Origin: Comamonas antarctica
GTDB lineage: Bacteria; Pseudomonadota; Gammaproteobacteria; Burkholderiales; Burkholderiaceae_C
Reading direction: 5' to 3'
Assembly: GCF_013363755.1 (NCBI RefSeq)
Contig: NZ_CP054840.1
Coordinates: forward strand, 448,001 to 512,000
DNA length: 64,000 nt
Both the position numbers and the translations under genes were made by a program. The notes below the pieces were generated by a model. The model ran no database searches. It had not been told where the DNA came from and was given only the letters and a program-made list of their open reading frames with translations. Of this stretch, positions 1 to 8,845 are shown piece after piece (the first letter of the stretch is position 1; each line of letters begins with the position of its first letter).

Positions 1-1746
1 CTCTGGGAGTACAAGTGGCGCGTGCTCGCGGCCTTGCTGTTCATGGTGGCCGCCAAGCTGGCCAATGTCGGTGTGCCCCTGCTGCTCAAGCAACTGGTCG
101 ATGCGCTGACGCTCAAGCCCGGCGACCCGGCCGCGGTGCTGGTCGTGCCCGCGGCGCTGCTGCTGGCCTATGGCGCGCTGCGCTTTTCCACCTCGCTGTT
201 CACCGAGCTGCGCGACCTGGTGTTCGCCAAGGCCACGCAGGGCGCGGCGCGCAGCATCGCGCTCAAGACCTTCGAGCACCTGCATGCGCTGAGCCTGCGC
301 TTTCACCTCGAGCGCCAGACCGGCGGCATGACGCGCGACATCGAGCGCGGCGTGCGCAGCACCGAGTCGCTGATCTCGTATTCGCTCTACAGCATCCTGC
401 CGACGCTGATCGAGATGGCGCTGGTGCTGTCCATCCTCGCGCTGCGCTTCGATGCCTGGTTCGCGCTGATCACGCTGGCCGCTCTGGCGGTGTACATCGT
501 GTTCACCGTGCAGGTCACGGGCTGGCGCACGCGCTTTCGCCGCGAGGCCAATGCCCAGGAGTCGGCGGCGCACACCAAGGCCGTCGATTCGCTGCTGAAC
601 TACGAGACCGTCAAATATTTCGGCAACGAGGGTTTCGAGGCGCGGCGCTACGACGAGAACCTCGAGGAATTGCGCCGCGTGCGCCTGCGCAGCCAGACCA
701 CGCTGAGCCTGCTCAATGCGGGCCAGCAGATCATCATTGCCTCGGCGCTGGTGGCCATGCTGTGGCGCGCGACGCAAGGCGTGGTCGACGGCCGGCTGAC
801 GCTGGGCGACCTGGTCATGGTCAACGCCTTCATGATCCAGCTCTACATCCCGCTGAACTTCCTCGGCGTGATCTACCGCGAGATCAAGCAGAGCCTGGTC
901 GACCTGGACCGGATGTTCGAGCTCATGGACCGCGCGCGCGAAGTCGCGGATGCGCCCGGCGCGCCCGCACTGCAGCTCGCCGGCACCCAGGCGGTGCGCT
1001 TCGAGAACGTGCACTTCGCCTACGACCCGGCGCGGCCCATCCTGCGCGGCGTCGATTTCGAGATTCCCGCGGGCAAGACCGTGGCCGTGGTCGGGCCGTC
1101 CGGATCGGGCAAGTCGACGCTGGCGCGGCTGCTGTTTCGTTTCTACGATGTGCAGCAGGGCCGCGTGACGATCGCGGGCCAGGACATCCGCAGCGTGACC
1201 CAGGCCAGCCTGCGCCAGGCCATCGGCATCGTGCCCCAGGACACGGTGCTGTTCAACGACAGCGTCGAATACAACATTGCCTACGGCCGGCCGGGCGCAA
1301 GCCACGACGAGGTGGTGGCCGCGGCGCGCGCGGCGCGCATCCATGACTTCATCGATGCCACCCCTGAGGGCTATGCCACGCGCGTGGGCGAGCGCGGGCT
1401 CAAGCTGTCGGGCGGCGAGAAGCAGCGCGTGGCGATCGCGCGCACGCTGCTGAAGAATCCGCCCATCCTGATCTTCGACGAAGCCACGTCGGCGCTGGAC
1501 TCGGCCAACGAGCGCGCCATCCAGGCCGAGCTGCAGAGCGCGGCGCGCAACAAGACCACGCTGCTGATTGCGCACCGGCTGTCGACGGTGGTCGATGCGC
1601 ATGAAATCCTGGTGCTCGAGGCCGGGCAGGTGCTCGAGCGCGGCACCCATCGCCAGCTGCTGGCGCTGGGCGGGCGCTATGCCAGCATGTGGGCGCTGCA
1701 GCAGAGCCTGGCCGTGGACGACGGCACCGCGCCGGCGCTGGCCTGA
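1..1746 (+). CDS. Atm1/ABCB7-like ABC exporter, 5' end outside window
   Basis: The frame is open at base 1, and the residues before the first possible start (GTG at 22) already read as family sequence (WEYKWRVLAALL), so the true start lies outside the window. The visible 581 residues are a half-transporter: a membrane domain over roughly the first 320 residues, then an ATPase domain. Walker [10 protein letters not shown] (near residue 365), signature LSGGEKQR (near 469), Walker B ILIFDEATSALD and the H-loop IAHRLST are intact. The motifs GGMTRDIERG and LLNYETVKYFGNE are typical of the Atm1/ABCB7 branch, whose studied members export glutathione-linked sulfur or metal compounds across the inner membrane as homodimers. 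That substrate is inferred from the family only. The next gene starts 55 bases downstream on the same strand. Confidence 0.9.
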   Translation, partial: LWEYKWRVLAALLFMVAAKLANVGVPLLLKQLVDALTLKPGDPAAVLVVPAALLLAYGALRFSTSLFTELRDLVFAKATQGAARSIALKTFEHLHALSLRFHLERQTGGMTRDIERGVRSTESLISYSLYSILPTLIEMALVLSILALRFDAWFALITLAALAVYIVFTVQVTGWRTRFRREANAQESAAHTKAVDSLLNYETVKYFGNEGFEARRYDENLEELRRVRLRSQTTLSLLNAGQQIIIASALVAMLWRATQGVVDGRLTLGDLVMVNAFMIQLYIPLNFLGVIYREIKQSLVDLDRMFELMDRAREVADAPGAPALQLAGTQAVRFENVHFAYDPARPILRGVDFEIPAGKTVAVVGPSGSGKSTLARLLFRFYDVQQGRVTIAGQDIRSVTQASLRQAIGIVPQDTVLFNDSVEYNIAYGRPGASHDEVVAAARAARIHDFIDATPEGYATRVGERGLKLSGGEKQRVAIARTLLKNPPILIFDEATSALDSANERAIQAELQSAARNKTTLLIAHRLSTVVDAHEILVLEAGQVLERGTHRQLLALGGRYASMWALQQSLAVDDGTAPALA

Positions 1747-1801
1747 GCGCGGCAGACGTGGCGAGGGTGGACAATGTATTTTTTCTGTTGCGCCATCCGC
1801 C

Positions 1802-2743
1802 ATGAAACCTGTACTGCTTGCGTTGAACTTCCTTTCCCCGGAGCACCGGGCCCAGCTGGCCCAGGCCTTTCCCACGCTGGAGCTGGTCTACGAGCCCGAC
1901 GCGGCGCAGTGCGCCGCGGCCATCGCCACCCATGGCGCGCGCGTGCAGGTGGTGCTGACCATTGGCTCCACGGGCCTGAGCGCGGCGCAGATGCAGGCCC
2001 TGCCCGCACTGCAGCTGGTCTGCGCGCTGGGCGTGGGCTACGAGAACATCGATGTCGCGCATGCGCGCGCGCATGGCATCCAGGTGGGCAATGGCGCGGG
2101 CACCAATGACGAAAGCGTGGCCGACCATGCGATGGGCCTGATGCTGGCCTCGCTGCGCGGCATCGTGCGCCTGGACCGGCTCACGCGCGACGGCGTCTGG
2201 CGCACGGCGCTGCCCATGCCGCCGCAGCTGTCGCACAAGCGGCTGGGCATTCTGGGCATGGGCACCATAGGCCAGCGCATTGCGCAGCGCGCGCAGGGGT
2301 TCGAGATGGAGATCGGCTACCACAACCGCAGCCCGCGCAGCGACGTGGCCCACCGCTACTTCGACGGGGTGCGCGCGCTGGCCGCCTGGTCCGATGTGCT
2401 GGTGGTAGCCATTCCCGGCGGTGCCGAGACCCGCCATCTGGTCAATGCCGAGGTGCTTGAAGCGCTGGGCCCGAACGGCCATCTGGTGAACATCGCGCGC
2501 GGCAGCGTGGTCGATACCGCCGCGCTGGCCGAAGCCATCCGCGCCGGCCGCATTGCGGGCGCGGGGCTCGATGTCTATGAAAGCGAGCCGCTGCCGCCGG
2601 CCGAACTGCTCGATCTCGACAAGGTGGTGCTCACGCCGCATGTCGCCGGCTGGTCGCCCGAGGCGGTGCAGGCGGCGGTGGACCGGTTCATTGCCAATCT
2701 GCGCTGCCACCTCGAGGGGCGGCCGCTGGTGTCGCCGGTGTGA
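1802..2743 (+). CDS. D-isomer-specific 2-hydroxyacid dehydrogenase
   Basis: A 313-residue cytoplasmic NAD(P)-dependent oxidoreductase that interconverts a 2-oxoacid and a D-2-hydroxyacid. The NAD-binding fold shows LGILGMGTIGQRIAQ (near residue 148). The catalytic Arg lies in NIARGSVVD, the Glu region in GLDVYESEPLP and the general-base His in LTPHVAGW, so the catalytic set is complete. It most resembles glyoxylate/hydroxypyruvate reductases, but the substrate cannot be read from sequence. The frame runs further upstream into the ABC gene. I chose the ATG at 1802 because MKPVLLALNF begins the family's N-terminal fold and the upstream residues are unlike it. It converges on the TRAP operon with a palindromic repeat between them. 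Confidence 0.9.
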   Translation: MKPVLLALNFLSPEHRAQLAQAFPTLELVYEPDAAQCAAAIATHGARVQVVLTIGSTGLSAAQMQALPALQLVCALGVGYENIDVAHARAHGIQVGNGAGTNDESVADHAMGLMLASLRGIVRLDRLTRDGVWRTALPMPPQLSHKRLGILGMGTIGQRIAQRAQGFEMEIGYHNRSPRSDVAHRYFDGVRALAAWSDVLVVAIPGGAETRHLVNAEVLEALGPNGHLVNIARGSVVDTAALAEAIRAGRIAGAGLDVYESEPLPPAELLDLDKVVLTPHVAGWSPEAVQAAVDRFIANLRCHLEGRPLVSPV

Positions 2744-2769
2744 GGGAGCAATGCTTTAGCTTGCGGGGG

Positions 2770-2816
2770 CCGTTCATGGTTCGACGCGGCCGGCGAGGCA
2801 GGCTCACCACGAACGG
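2770..2816. repeat. Dispersed palindromic repeat, split form
   Basis: Between two convergent genes. The outer parts CCGTTCATGGTTCGAC and AGGCTCACCACGAACGG match the repeat at 19650-19696 and the inverted copy at 19733. A GC-rich block (GCGGCCGGCGAGGC) sits in the middle of the core. Its role is unknown. In this position it may act as a stem-loop at the ends of two transcripts. Confidence 0.7.
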
Positions 2817-2833
2817 GGCGCCGGGCAGCGCGG

Positions 2834-3868
2834 TTACTGCTTTCTCGCTGCAATCGCCTTTTCTGCCTTGTTGACCAGATCGTTGCCGATCTGGCCCTTC
2901 CACTTCTCATACACCGGGCGCGTGGCCTTGACGAAGGCTTCGCGTTCGGCCGGGCTCAGCTGGGTCACGGTCACGCCCATGCCGGCGATTTCCTTGAGCA
3001 TGGGCTTGTCGGCTTCGACCAGGCCCTTGCGCGCGATCGCGATTTCCTGCTTGCCCGCATCGAGCGCGGCCTGGCGCACGATGGCCTGGTCGGCCGGGGT
3101 CCACGAGCCCCAGATGTCCTTGTTGACCACGAACACCAGCGGGTCGGCCATGTAGCCCCAGGTGGTCACGTATTTCTGGCCCACGGTGTGCATCTTCAGC
3201 ACCGTGAACATGAACAGCGGGTTCTCCTGGCCGTCCACCGCGCCGCTGGCGAGCGCCGGCTGCGCGTCAGCCCAGCTCATCTGCGTGGGATTGGCGCCCA
3301 GAGTGCTGAACATGTCGGAGAAGATCGGCGAGCCGACCACGCGGATCTTCAGGCCCTTGAGGTCCTCGGGCTTGTGGATCGCGCGCTTGGAGTTGCTGAC
3401 CTCGCGGTAGCCGTTCTCGCCCCAGGCCAGCGGCACCACGCCGGCCTTCTCGAGGTTCTTGAAGATGTCCTGGCCGACTTCGCCCTGCGTCAGCGCATCG
3501 ACGGCGGCGTAGTCGGGCGTGAGGAACGGCAGCGAGAACAGGTTCAGCGACTTGACCTGGGGCGACCAGTTGATGGTCGAGCCGACGGCCATGTCGATCA
3601 CGCCCTGGCGCAGTGCGCTGAACTCGCGCGTCTGGTCGCCCTGGATCAGCGAGACGCCGGGGTAGAGCTTGATGTTGATGCGCCCCTGGGTGCGCTCCTT
3701 GACCAGCCTGGCCCAGATCTCGCCGGCCTGGCCCCAGGGCGATGGCGGGCCCAGCACCAGCGACATGCGGTATTCGCTCTTGTAGTTCTGGGCCAGCGCC
3801 GCGGGAGCGGTCAAGGCCAGTGCCGCGGCCGCGGCCAGCGCGGTGGTCAGAAAGCTGCGCAGTTTCAT
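2834..3868 (-). CDS. dctP: TRAP transporter substrate-binding protein, DctP family
   Basis: A 344-residue periplasmic solute receptor of a tripartite ATP-independent (TRAP) transporter. It captures an organic acid and passes it to the DctQM membrane complex, which uses a sodium or proton gradient. The N-terminus is a clear signal peptide (MKLRSF, then an Ala/Leu-rich core, cleavage near ALA-QN around residue 26). The mature part shows the family's alpha/beta fold features, including GLKIRVVGSPIFSDMF and ASGAVDGQENPL. It is the last gene of a minus-strand dctQ-dctM-dctP operon, 23 bases after dctM, with a strong Shine-Dalgarno (AGGAGACAAG) before the ATG. Ligand identity is unknown; dicarboxylates or other carboxylates are typical for the family. 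Confidence 0.92.
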   Translation of the reverse strand: MKLRSFLTTALAAAAALALTAPAALAQNYKSEYRMSLVLGPPSPWGQAGEIWARLVKERTQGRINIKLYPGVSLIQGDQTREFSALRQGVIDMAVGSTINWSPQVKSLNLFSLPFLTPDYAAVDALTQGEVGQDIFKNLEKAGVVPLAWGENGYREVSNSKRAIHKPEDLKGLKIRVVGSPIFSDMFSTLGANPTQMSWADAQPALASGAVDGQENPLFMFTVLKMHTVGQKYVTTWGYMADPLVFVVNKDIWGSWTPADQAIVRQAALDAGKQEIAIARKGLVEADKPMLKEIAGMGVTVTQLSPAEREAFVKATRPVYEKWKGQIGNDLVNKAEKAIAARKQ

Positions 3869-3891
3869 GCTTGTCTCCTAGAGGTTGTTAT

Positions 3892-5190
3892 TCAATATCC
3901 GAGGCGGTGGGGAAGCCACAGCGCAAGCTGCGGGAAGGCAATGACCAGCAGCATCACGGCAAACATCGCCAGCAGCATCGGGCCGACCCAGCGCACGGTC
4001 GACTCCATGCGCACGCCTGCGATGCGGCACGAGACCATCAGGTTCACGGCCAGCGGCGGCGTGAACTGACCCAGCGCGACCTTGAGCGTCAGGATGACGC
4101 CGAACCACACCGGATCCCACTGGTAGTGCTGCATGATGGGCAGCAGCAGCGGCACGAAGATCAGGAACACCGAGATGCCGTCGAGGAACATGCCGACGGT
4201 GATCAAGAGCAGGATCAGCAGCGCCAGCACGCCGTATTCGCCCAGGCCCGAGTTGACGATGGCATTGGCCACCGGATCGATCACGCCCAGCGTCGACAGC
4301 GAGAACGCGAAGATGCCGGCCAGCGACACCACCAGCAGGATGACCGCCGACAGTTCACCGGCTTCGCGCAGGATGGGGAACAGGTCGCGCACCGAAATGG
4401 TGCGGTGCACCACCATGCCCACGAACAGCCCGTAGAACACCGCGACCACGGCGGCCTCGGTGGGCGTGAACCAGCCCGCGCGCATGCCGCCCAGGATCAG
4501 CACCGGCGCGGCCAGGCCCCAGGCGGCTTCGCGCAGGCTCTTCCAGAACGGCGGGCGCGGCAGCGTGGCCTCCAATGCGCCCATCTTGTGCCGGCGCGAC
4601 AGCCACACGGCGGGCACGATCAGCGCAATGCCGGCCAGCACGCCCGGAATCATGCCGGCCGCAAACAGCGCCGGCACCGAAGCGCCGGGCACCAGCACCG
4701 AATAGATGATGAACGCCACCGAAGGCGGGATCAGGATGTCGGTGGCCGCGGCCGCGCCGACCACGCTGGCCGAGAACGAGCCCGGGTAGCCGGCGCGGCT
4801 CATGGCCGCGATCATCACGCCGCCCACGGCCGCGGCATTGGCCGGGCCCGAGCCCGAGATGCCGCCGAGGAACATGGCCACCGCAATCGCCACCAGCGGC
4901 AGCATGCCCGGGCCGCGCCCGACGATGGCGATCGCGAAGTTCACCAGCCGCAGCGCCACGCCGGAGCGGTCGAAGATCGCACCCACCAGCACGAACATCG
5001 GAATGGCCAGCAGCGGGTACTTGCCCAGGCCGGCATAGAAGTTCTGCGGCACGGCCAGCAGGCCGAACCACTGGGCGTCGGCATTGGCCAGCGCGATGCA
5101 GGCCGCGCCCGCCAAGCCCAGCGCGGCGCCGATCGGCACGCCCGCGCTCATCAGCAGCACAAAGGCCACGAACAGCAGTGTGGCAATCAT
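3892..5190 (-). CDS. dctM: TRAP transporter large permease, DctM
   Basis: A 432-residue integral membrane protein that forms the transport channel of the TRAP system. It is almost entirely hydrophobic helices, with about 12 predicted. It has the family's conserved stretches, such as GISGSGPANAAAVG near residue 110 and the N-terminal VPIGAALGLAG. The frame extends upstream, but I chose the ATG at 5190 because MIATLLFVAFVLLMSAGVPIG is the normal DctM N-terminus and because it overlaps the dctQ stop by four bases (ATGA), which implies translational coupling. It works with the DctQ and DctP proteins encoded on either side. Confidence 0.93.
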   Translation of the reverse strand: MIATLLFVAFVLLMSAGVPIGAALGLAGAACIALANADAQWFGLLAVPQNFYAGLGKYPLLAIPMFVLVGAIFDRSGVALRLVNFAIAIVGRGPGMLPLVAIAVAMFLGGISGSGPANAAAVGGVMIAAMSRAGYPGSFSASVVGAAAATDILIPPSVAFIIYSVLVPGASVPALFAAGMIPGVLAGIALIVPAVWLSRRHKMGALEATLPRPPFWKSLREAAWGLAAPVLILGGMRAGWFTPTEAAVVAVFYGLFVGMVVHRTISVRDLFPILREAGELSAVILLVVSLAGIFAFSLSTLGVIDPVANAIVNSGLGEYGVLALLILLLITVGMFLDGISVFLIFVPLLLPIMQHYQWDPVWFGVILTLKVALGQFTPPLAVNLMVSCRIAGVRMESTVRWVGPMLLAMFAVMLLVIAFPQLALWLPHRLGY

Positions 5191-5729
5191 GGCTGGCGCT
5201 CTGGTGCGGTGGATTCGGCTTCGGTCGCCACGGGGCGCAGGCCCTGGCGCCGGTACAGGCCCAGCGCGCGCAGCACGATGGCCGTCGAGCACACCGGCAG
5301 CCAGATCGAGTACCACCACTGCGGCACGCCAATGCCGGGCGAGGTTTCCTCGAAGCGGAAATCATCCCAGACCACGCGCACGCTGAGCACGGCAATCAGG
5401 CCGAACAGCAGCGCCACCATAAGCGAGCCCAGGCGCGCGAGCCGGCGCCGGCGCACGGCCGAGCCGCCATGGGAGAAGTATTCGATGCGGATGTGCTGGT
5501 CGCGCGCCACGGCGGCCGAGCCCGCGACCATGGCCAGCAGGATCATCAGGAAAACCGAGATCTCCTCGGTCCAGGCAAACGAGGAATTGGTGAGGTAGCG
5601 CACCAGCACGTTGGCAAAGGTGATCAGGGCCAGCGCGGCCATGATGATGACGGTGAGCCAGTCTTCGATGCGCAGGGAGCGGGGAGGGGCCGACGCGTCG
5701 TGGTCGGGAGGCAGTTGGTCAGAGGGCAT
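5187..5729 (-). CDS. dctQ: TRAP transporter small permease, DctQ
   Basis: A 180-residue membrane protein with four predicted helices. It is the small subunit that binds the DctM permease in the inner membrane. The family hallmark WTEEISVFLMILLAMV is present near residue 75. The C-terminal tail is polar. It is first in the minus-strand dctQMP operon, and its stop codon overlaps the dctM start. The divergent LysR gene begins 191 bases upstream, so the shared region probably holds both promoters. Confidence 0.9.
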   Translation of the reverse strand: MPSDQLPPDHDASAPPRSLRIEDWLTVIIMAALALITFANVLVRYLTNSSFAWTEEISVFLMILLAMVAGSAAVARDQHIRIEYFSHGGSAVRRRRLARLGSLMVALLFGLIAVLSVRVVWDDFRFEETSPGIGVPQWWYSIWLPVCSTAIVLRALGLYRRQGLRPVATEAESTAPERQP

Positions 5730-5920
5730 GGGCGCGGACAGTCAGGAAAACGCAGGGCAACGGGGAAGCGACTTTCGCCATGCCCGAAGGTGTCGTGTAC
5801 CGCGGGGCCTGACGCGCGCCCGCCGGGTGAAGTGGGCAAAATGATTATCTGGCCCGGTCGCGCGGCTGACCATGCGGGTTGCCCCGAGGCAGCGCTTGCC
5901 GGCGCGCTGATAATGGCGGG
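5730..5920. promoter_or_regulatory. Divergent promoter region, dctQMP / LysR gene
   Basis: This 191-base gap between head-to-head genes must carry both promoters. It contains a short AT-rich stretch (AAAATGATTATC, about 5839-5850) flanked by GGGC and GCCC, a plausible LysR-type site of T-N11-A form. I cannot assign -35 and -10 boxes with confidence. Confidence 0.4.
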
Positions 5921-6859
5921 ATGGAAACCAAATGGCTTGAAGATTTTGTGAGCTTGGCTGAGACCCGCAGTTTCAGCCGCTCGGCGCAATTGCGCCACGT
6001 GACACAGCCCGCGTTTTCGCGCCGTATCCAGGCGCTCGAAGCCTGGGCCGGGACCGATCTGGTCGACCGCAGCTCCTATCCGACCCGGCTCACGCCCGCG
6101 GGCAAGACGATGTACGAGCAGGCGCTGGAAATGCTCCAATCGTTGCAAAGTACCCGCAGCATGTTGCGTGCGCACGTCAGTGCAGGCAAGGGAATGATTG
6201 GTTTTGCGGTGCCGCACACGCTGGCCTTCACCTTCTTTCCCGCCTGGGTATCGAAGCTGCATGGGCTGTTCGGGCCGTTTCGCAGCCGGCTGTTTGCACT
6301 CAACGTGCACGATGCGGTCATGCGCCTGGTCGAAGGCGGCTGCGACCTGCTGATTGCCTACCACCACCCGTCGCAGCCTTTCCAGCTCGATCCGGACCGC
6401 TATGAAATGGTGAGCCTGGGGCGGGAGATTCTCGCGCCGTATTCCAAGCCCGACGCCGAAGGCCGGCCGCTGCACCTGCTGCCCGGCACCCAGGGCCAGC
6501 CGCTGCCCTACCTGGGATATGCCTCCGGGGCCTATCTGGGCCGCGTGACCGAGCTGATACTGAAGCAGGCCGGCGAGGCAATCCACCTCGAACGCGTCTA
6601 TGAGACCGACATGGCCGAGGGCCTCAAGGCCATGGCGCTCGAAGGCCATGGCGTGGCCTTCCTGCCCTACAGCGCCGTGCGCACCGAGCTCGAGTCCGGA
6701 CGGCTGGTCAGTGCCGAACCCGCGGGCGAGGAGTCGTTTCGCATGCCGATGGATGTGCGCGCCTACCGCGAGAAACCGACCAAGGACTCGCCCAAGGGCG
6801 TGGCGCAGAACCTCTGGACCTTCCTGCAGGAGCATGGAAATTCACTGGAACTGGGCTGA
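5921..6859 (+). CDS. LysR-family regulator resembling HypT/YjiE
   Basis: A 312-residue transcription factor with an N-terminal winged helix-turn-helix (about residues 5-62; AETRSFSRSAQLRHVTQPAFSRRIQALE) and a C-terminal effector domain. The opening METKWLEDF and the stretch YLGYASGAYLGRVTELILK recall E. coli YjiE/HypT, a hypochlorite-responsive LysR member, but a matching redox site cannot be judged by eye. It faces the TRAP operon and may control it, as LysR proteins often regulate the divergent gene. The ATG at 5921 was chosen over an earlier in-frame ATG (5879) because family members start with METKWL. The two inferences, oxidant sensing and TRAP control, are alternatives rather than a joint claim. 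Confidence 0.88.
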   Translation: METKWLEDFVSLAETRSFSRSAQLRHVTQPAFSRRIQALEAWAGTDLVDRSSYPTRLTPAGKTMYEQALEMLQSLQSTRSMLRAHVSAGKGMIGFAVPHTLAFTFFPAWVSKLHGLFGPFRSRLFALNVHDAVMRLVEGGCDLLIAYHHPSQPFQLDPDRYEMVSLGREILAPYSKPDAEGRPLHLLPGTQGQPLPYLGYASGAYLGRVTELILKQAGEAIHLERVYETDMAEGLKAMALEGHGVAFLPYSAVRTELESGRLVSAEPAGEESFRMPMDVRAYREKPTKDSPKGVAQNLWTFLQEHGNSLELG

Positions 6860-7068
6860 GGAAGCAGCTTGTAACGCCGCAGGCCCGTTTTTTGCTAGGT
6901 GTTTACCCTCAAGTGGTCGCATTTATGCATTGTTTGGGAACTTTCCCTGTGGGTATAGCTATCGAATCCTTACCACAGTAGCAAAATGCCTCTACAGTCA
7001 GTTTTTGCAACAAGCCCCAACGCTTCCCCGGGTTGCGTTTTTTGTCCCCCGTCATCAGAGGAGTAGGT

Positions 7069-7968
7069 ATGAAGAAACATTTGTTGGCCATTGCTGTCAC
7101 CGGTCTGCTTGCTGGCACCGTCATGGCGCAAACCAATGACACCCTGGCCAAGATCAAGTCCTCGGGCACGATCACGCTGGGCGTGCGCGAATCCTCGGGC
7201 GCACTGGCCTACACGCTGGGCGACGGCAAGTATGTGGGCTTCCACACCGAAATGGCCGAGCGCGTTGCGCGCGACCTGCAAAAGCAGCTGGGCCTGTCGG
7301 CGCTGAACGTCAAGTACCAGCCCGTCACGTCGCAGAACCGCATTCCGCTGGTGACCAACGGTACCGTCGACCTCGAGTGCGGCTCGACCACCAACGACAC
7401 CAACCGCCAGAAGGATGTCGACTTCGCCATGACCACCTACATGGAAGAAGTGCGCATTGCCGTGAAGGCCAACTCGGGCATCAACGGCATCAAGGACCTG
7501 AACGGCAAGTCGGTCGCCACCACCACGGGCACCACTTCGGTGCAGATCCTGCGCAAGAACGAACGCGCACAGGGCATCGACTTCAAGGAAGTCATGGGCA
7601 AGGACCACGCCGACAGCTTCCTGCTGCTCGAGTCGGGCCGCGCCGATGCGTTCGTGATGGACGGCTCCATCCTGGCCGGCAACATCTCCAAGTCGAAGAG
7701 CCCCAACGACTTCAAGATCGTCGGCGAAGTGCTGTCGGTCGAGCCGATTGCCTGCATGGTGCGCAAGAACGACACCGCCTTCCTGAAGGCCGTGGACACC
7801 AGCATCCAGCGTCAGGTCGCCGATGGCAGCCTGGAAAAGCTGTATGACAAGTGGTTCATGCAACCGATTCCGCCCGCCAACCAGAAGGTCGGCCTGCCTC
7901 TGTCGGACGCCACCAAGAACGCCTGGAAGAACCCCAACAACAAGCCCAAGGAAGCTTTCAACAAGTAA
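7069..7968 (+). CDS. gltI: Glutamate/aspartate ABC transporter substrate-binding protein
   Basis: A 299-residue periplasmic receptor of a polar amino acid ABC importer, with a signal peptide (MKKHLLAIAVTGLLAGTVMAQ, cut near residue 22). The binding-protein fold shows GVRESSGALAYTLGDGKYVGFHTEMA, VDLECGSTTNDTNRQ and KDHADSFLLLESGRADAFVMD, all close to GltI of E. coli, which binds glutamate and aspartate. A strong Shine-Dalgarno (GAGGAG) lies just before the ATG at 7069. It leads a gltIJKL cluster, but an intrinsic terminator separates it from gltJ, which should make receptor exceed permease, as is usual for such importers. Confidence 0.93.
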   Translation: MKKHLLAIAVTGLLAGTVMAQTNDTLAKIKSSGTITLGVRESSGALAYTLGDGKYVGFHTEMAERVARDLQKQLGLSALNVKYQPVTSQNRIPLVTNGTVDLECGSTTNDTNRQKDVDFAMTTYMEEVRIAVKANSGINGIKDLNGKSVATTTGTTSVQILRKNERAQGIDFKEVMGKDHADSFLLLESGRADAFVMDGSILAGNISKSKSPNDFKIVGEVLSVEPIACMVRKNDTAFLKAVDTSIQRQVADGSLEKLYDKWFMQPIPPANQKVGLPLSDATKNAWKNPNNKPKEAFNK

Positions 7969-7988
7969 ACTGGTCTGACGTTTGGGAT

Positions 7989-8022
7989 AAAACCCCCTTC
8001 GGCCTGCTGAAGGGGGTTTTTT
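7989..8022 (+). terminator. Intrinsic terminator between gltI and gltJ
   Basis: A perfect 12-bp stem, AAAACCCCCTTC / GAAGGGGGTTTT, with an 8-base loop, followed by more T residues. It begins 21 bases after the gltI stop. Partial read-through would give less gltJKL mRNA than gltI mRNA. Confidence 0.9.
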
Positions 8023-8087
8023 GTGTGGTGCCGAAGATGCATGCAGCGTTTTGCGCGCCCTCGGTTTGAGGCAATAAAGGAAATCCT

Positions 8088-8843
8088 ATGGCTTGGGATT
8101 GGCAGGTGTTCTGCGAGGACACCCTGGACCGCGTCGCGGTACAGGGCTGCTTCGGCAAGGGCGGCGATATCACTTACCTGGACTGGATGCTGTCCGCCTG
8201 GGGGTGGACGGTGTCGGTATCGCTGCTGGCGTTGATATTGGCGCTGGTGGTGGGCGGAGTGATCGGCGTGCTGCGCACGCTGCCCGACAGCCCGTGGCTG
8301 GTGCGTTTCGGCAACGCGTGGGTCGAGCTGTTTCGCAACATTCCGCTGCTGGTGCAGATCTTCCTCTGGTACCACGTGGTGCCGGCGTTCATCCCGGCAA
8401 TGAAGTCCGTGCCCGGCTTCGTGCTGGTGGTGCTGGCCCTGGGTTTCTTCACCTCGGCGCGTATCGCCGAGCAGGTGCGCTCCGGGCTGCAATCGCTGCC
8501 GCGCGGCCAGCGCTACGCGGGCATGGCCGTGGGTTTCACGACCTGGCAGACCTACCGCTACGTGCTGCTGCCCATGGGGCTGCGCATCATCATTCCGCCG
8601 CTGACCAGCGAGACGATGAACATCTTCAAGAACTCGTCGGTGGCGTTTGCCGTTTCCGTGACCGAACTGACCATGTTCGCCATGCAGGCGCAGGAAGAAA
8701 CCGGCCGCGGCATCGAGGTCTACCTGGCCGTGACCGGCCTGTACGTGGTTTCGGCCTTCACCATCAACCGTCTCATGGCCTGGATTGAAAAGCGCGCGCG
8801 CGTGCCCGGCATGATTTCCGCTTCGAGCGCAGGAGGACACTGA
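8088..8843 (+). CDS. gltJ: Glutamate/aspartate ABC transporter permease GltJ
   Basis: A 251-residue inner-membrane permease of the His/Glu/Gln/Arg/opine family. A soluble N-terminal stretch (MAWDWQVFCEDT) precedes the first helix near residue 43. The family motif ELFRNIPLLVQIFLWY is present, and the ABC-interacting EAA loop reads GLQSLPRGQRYAGMAVGF near residue 140. It pairs with GltK to form the channel energised by GltL. It starts 65 bases after the gltI terminator hairpin behind an AAAGGAAA Shine-Dalgarno, and ends two bases before gltK. Confidence 0.93.
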   Translation: MAWDWQVFCEDTLDRVAVQGCFGKGGDITYLDWMLSAWGWTVSVSLLALILALVVGGVIGVLRTLPDSPWLVRFGNAWVELFRNIPLLVQIFLWYHVVPAFIPAMKSVPGFVLVVLALGFFTSARIAEQVRSGLQSLPRGQRYAGMAVGFTTWQTYRYVLLPMGLRIIIPPLTSETMNIFKNSSVAFAVSVTELTMFAMQAQEETGRGIEVYLAVTGLYVVSAFTINRLMAWIEKRARVPGMISASSAGGH

Positions 8844-8845
8844 GC

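Noticed and set aside
2575..2910. Short minus-strand frame containing a SNHERP-like peptide
   Set aside because: The peptide is only the translation of the dispersed repeat at 2770. The frame runs from one gene end into another and has no support.
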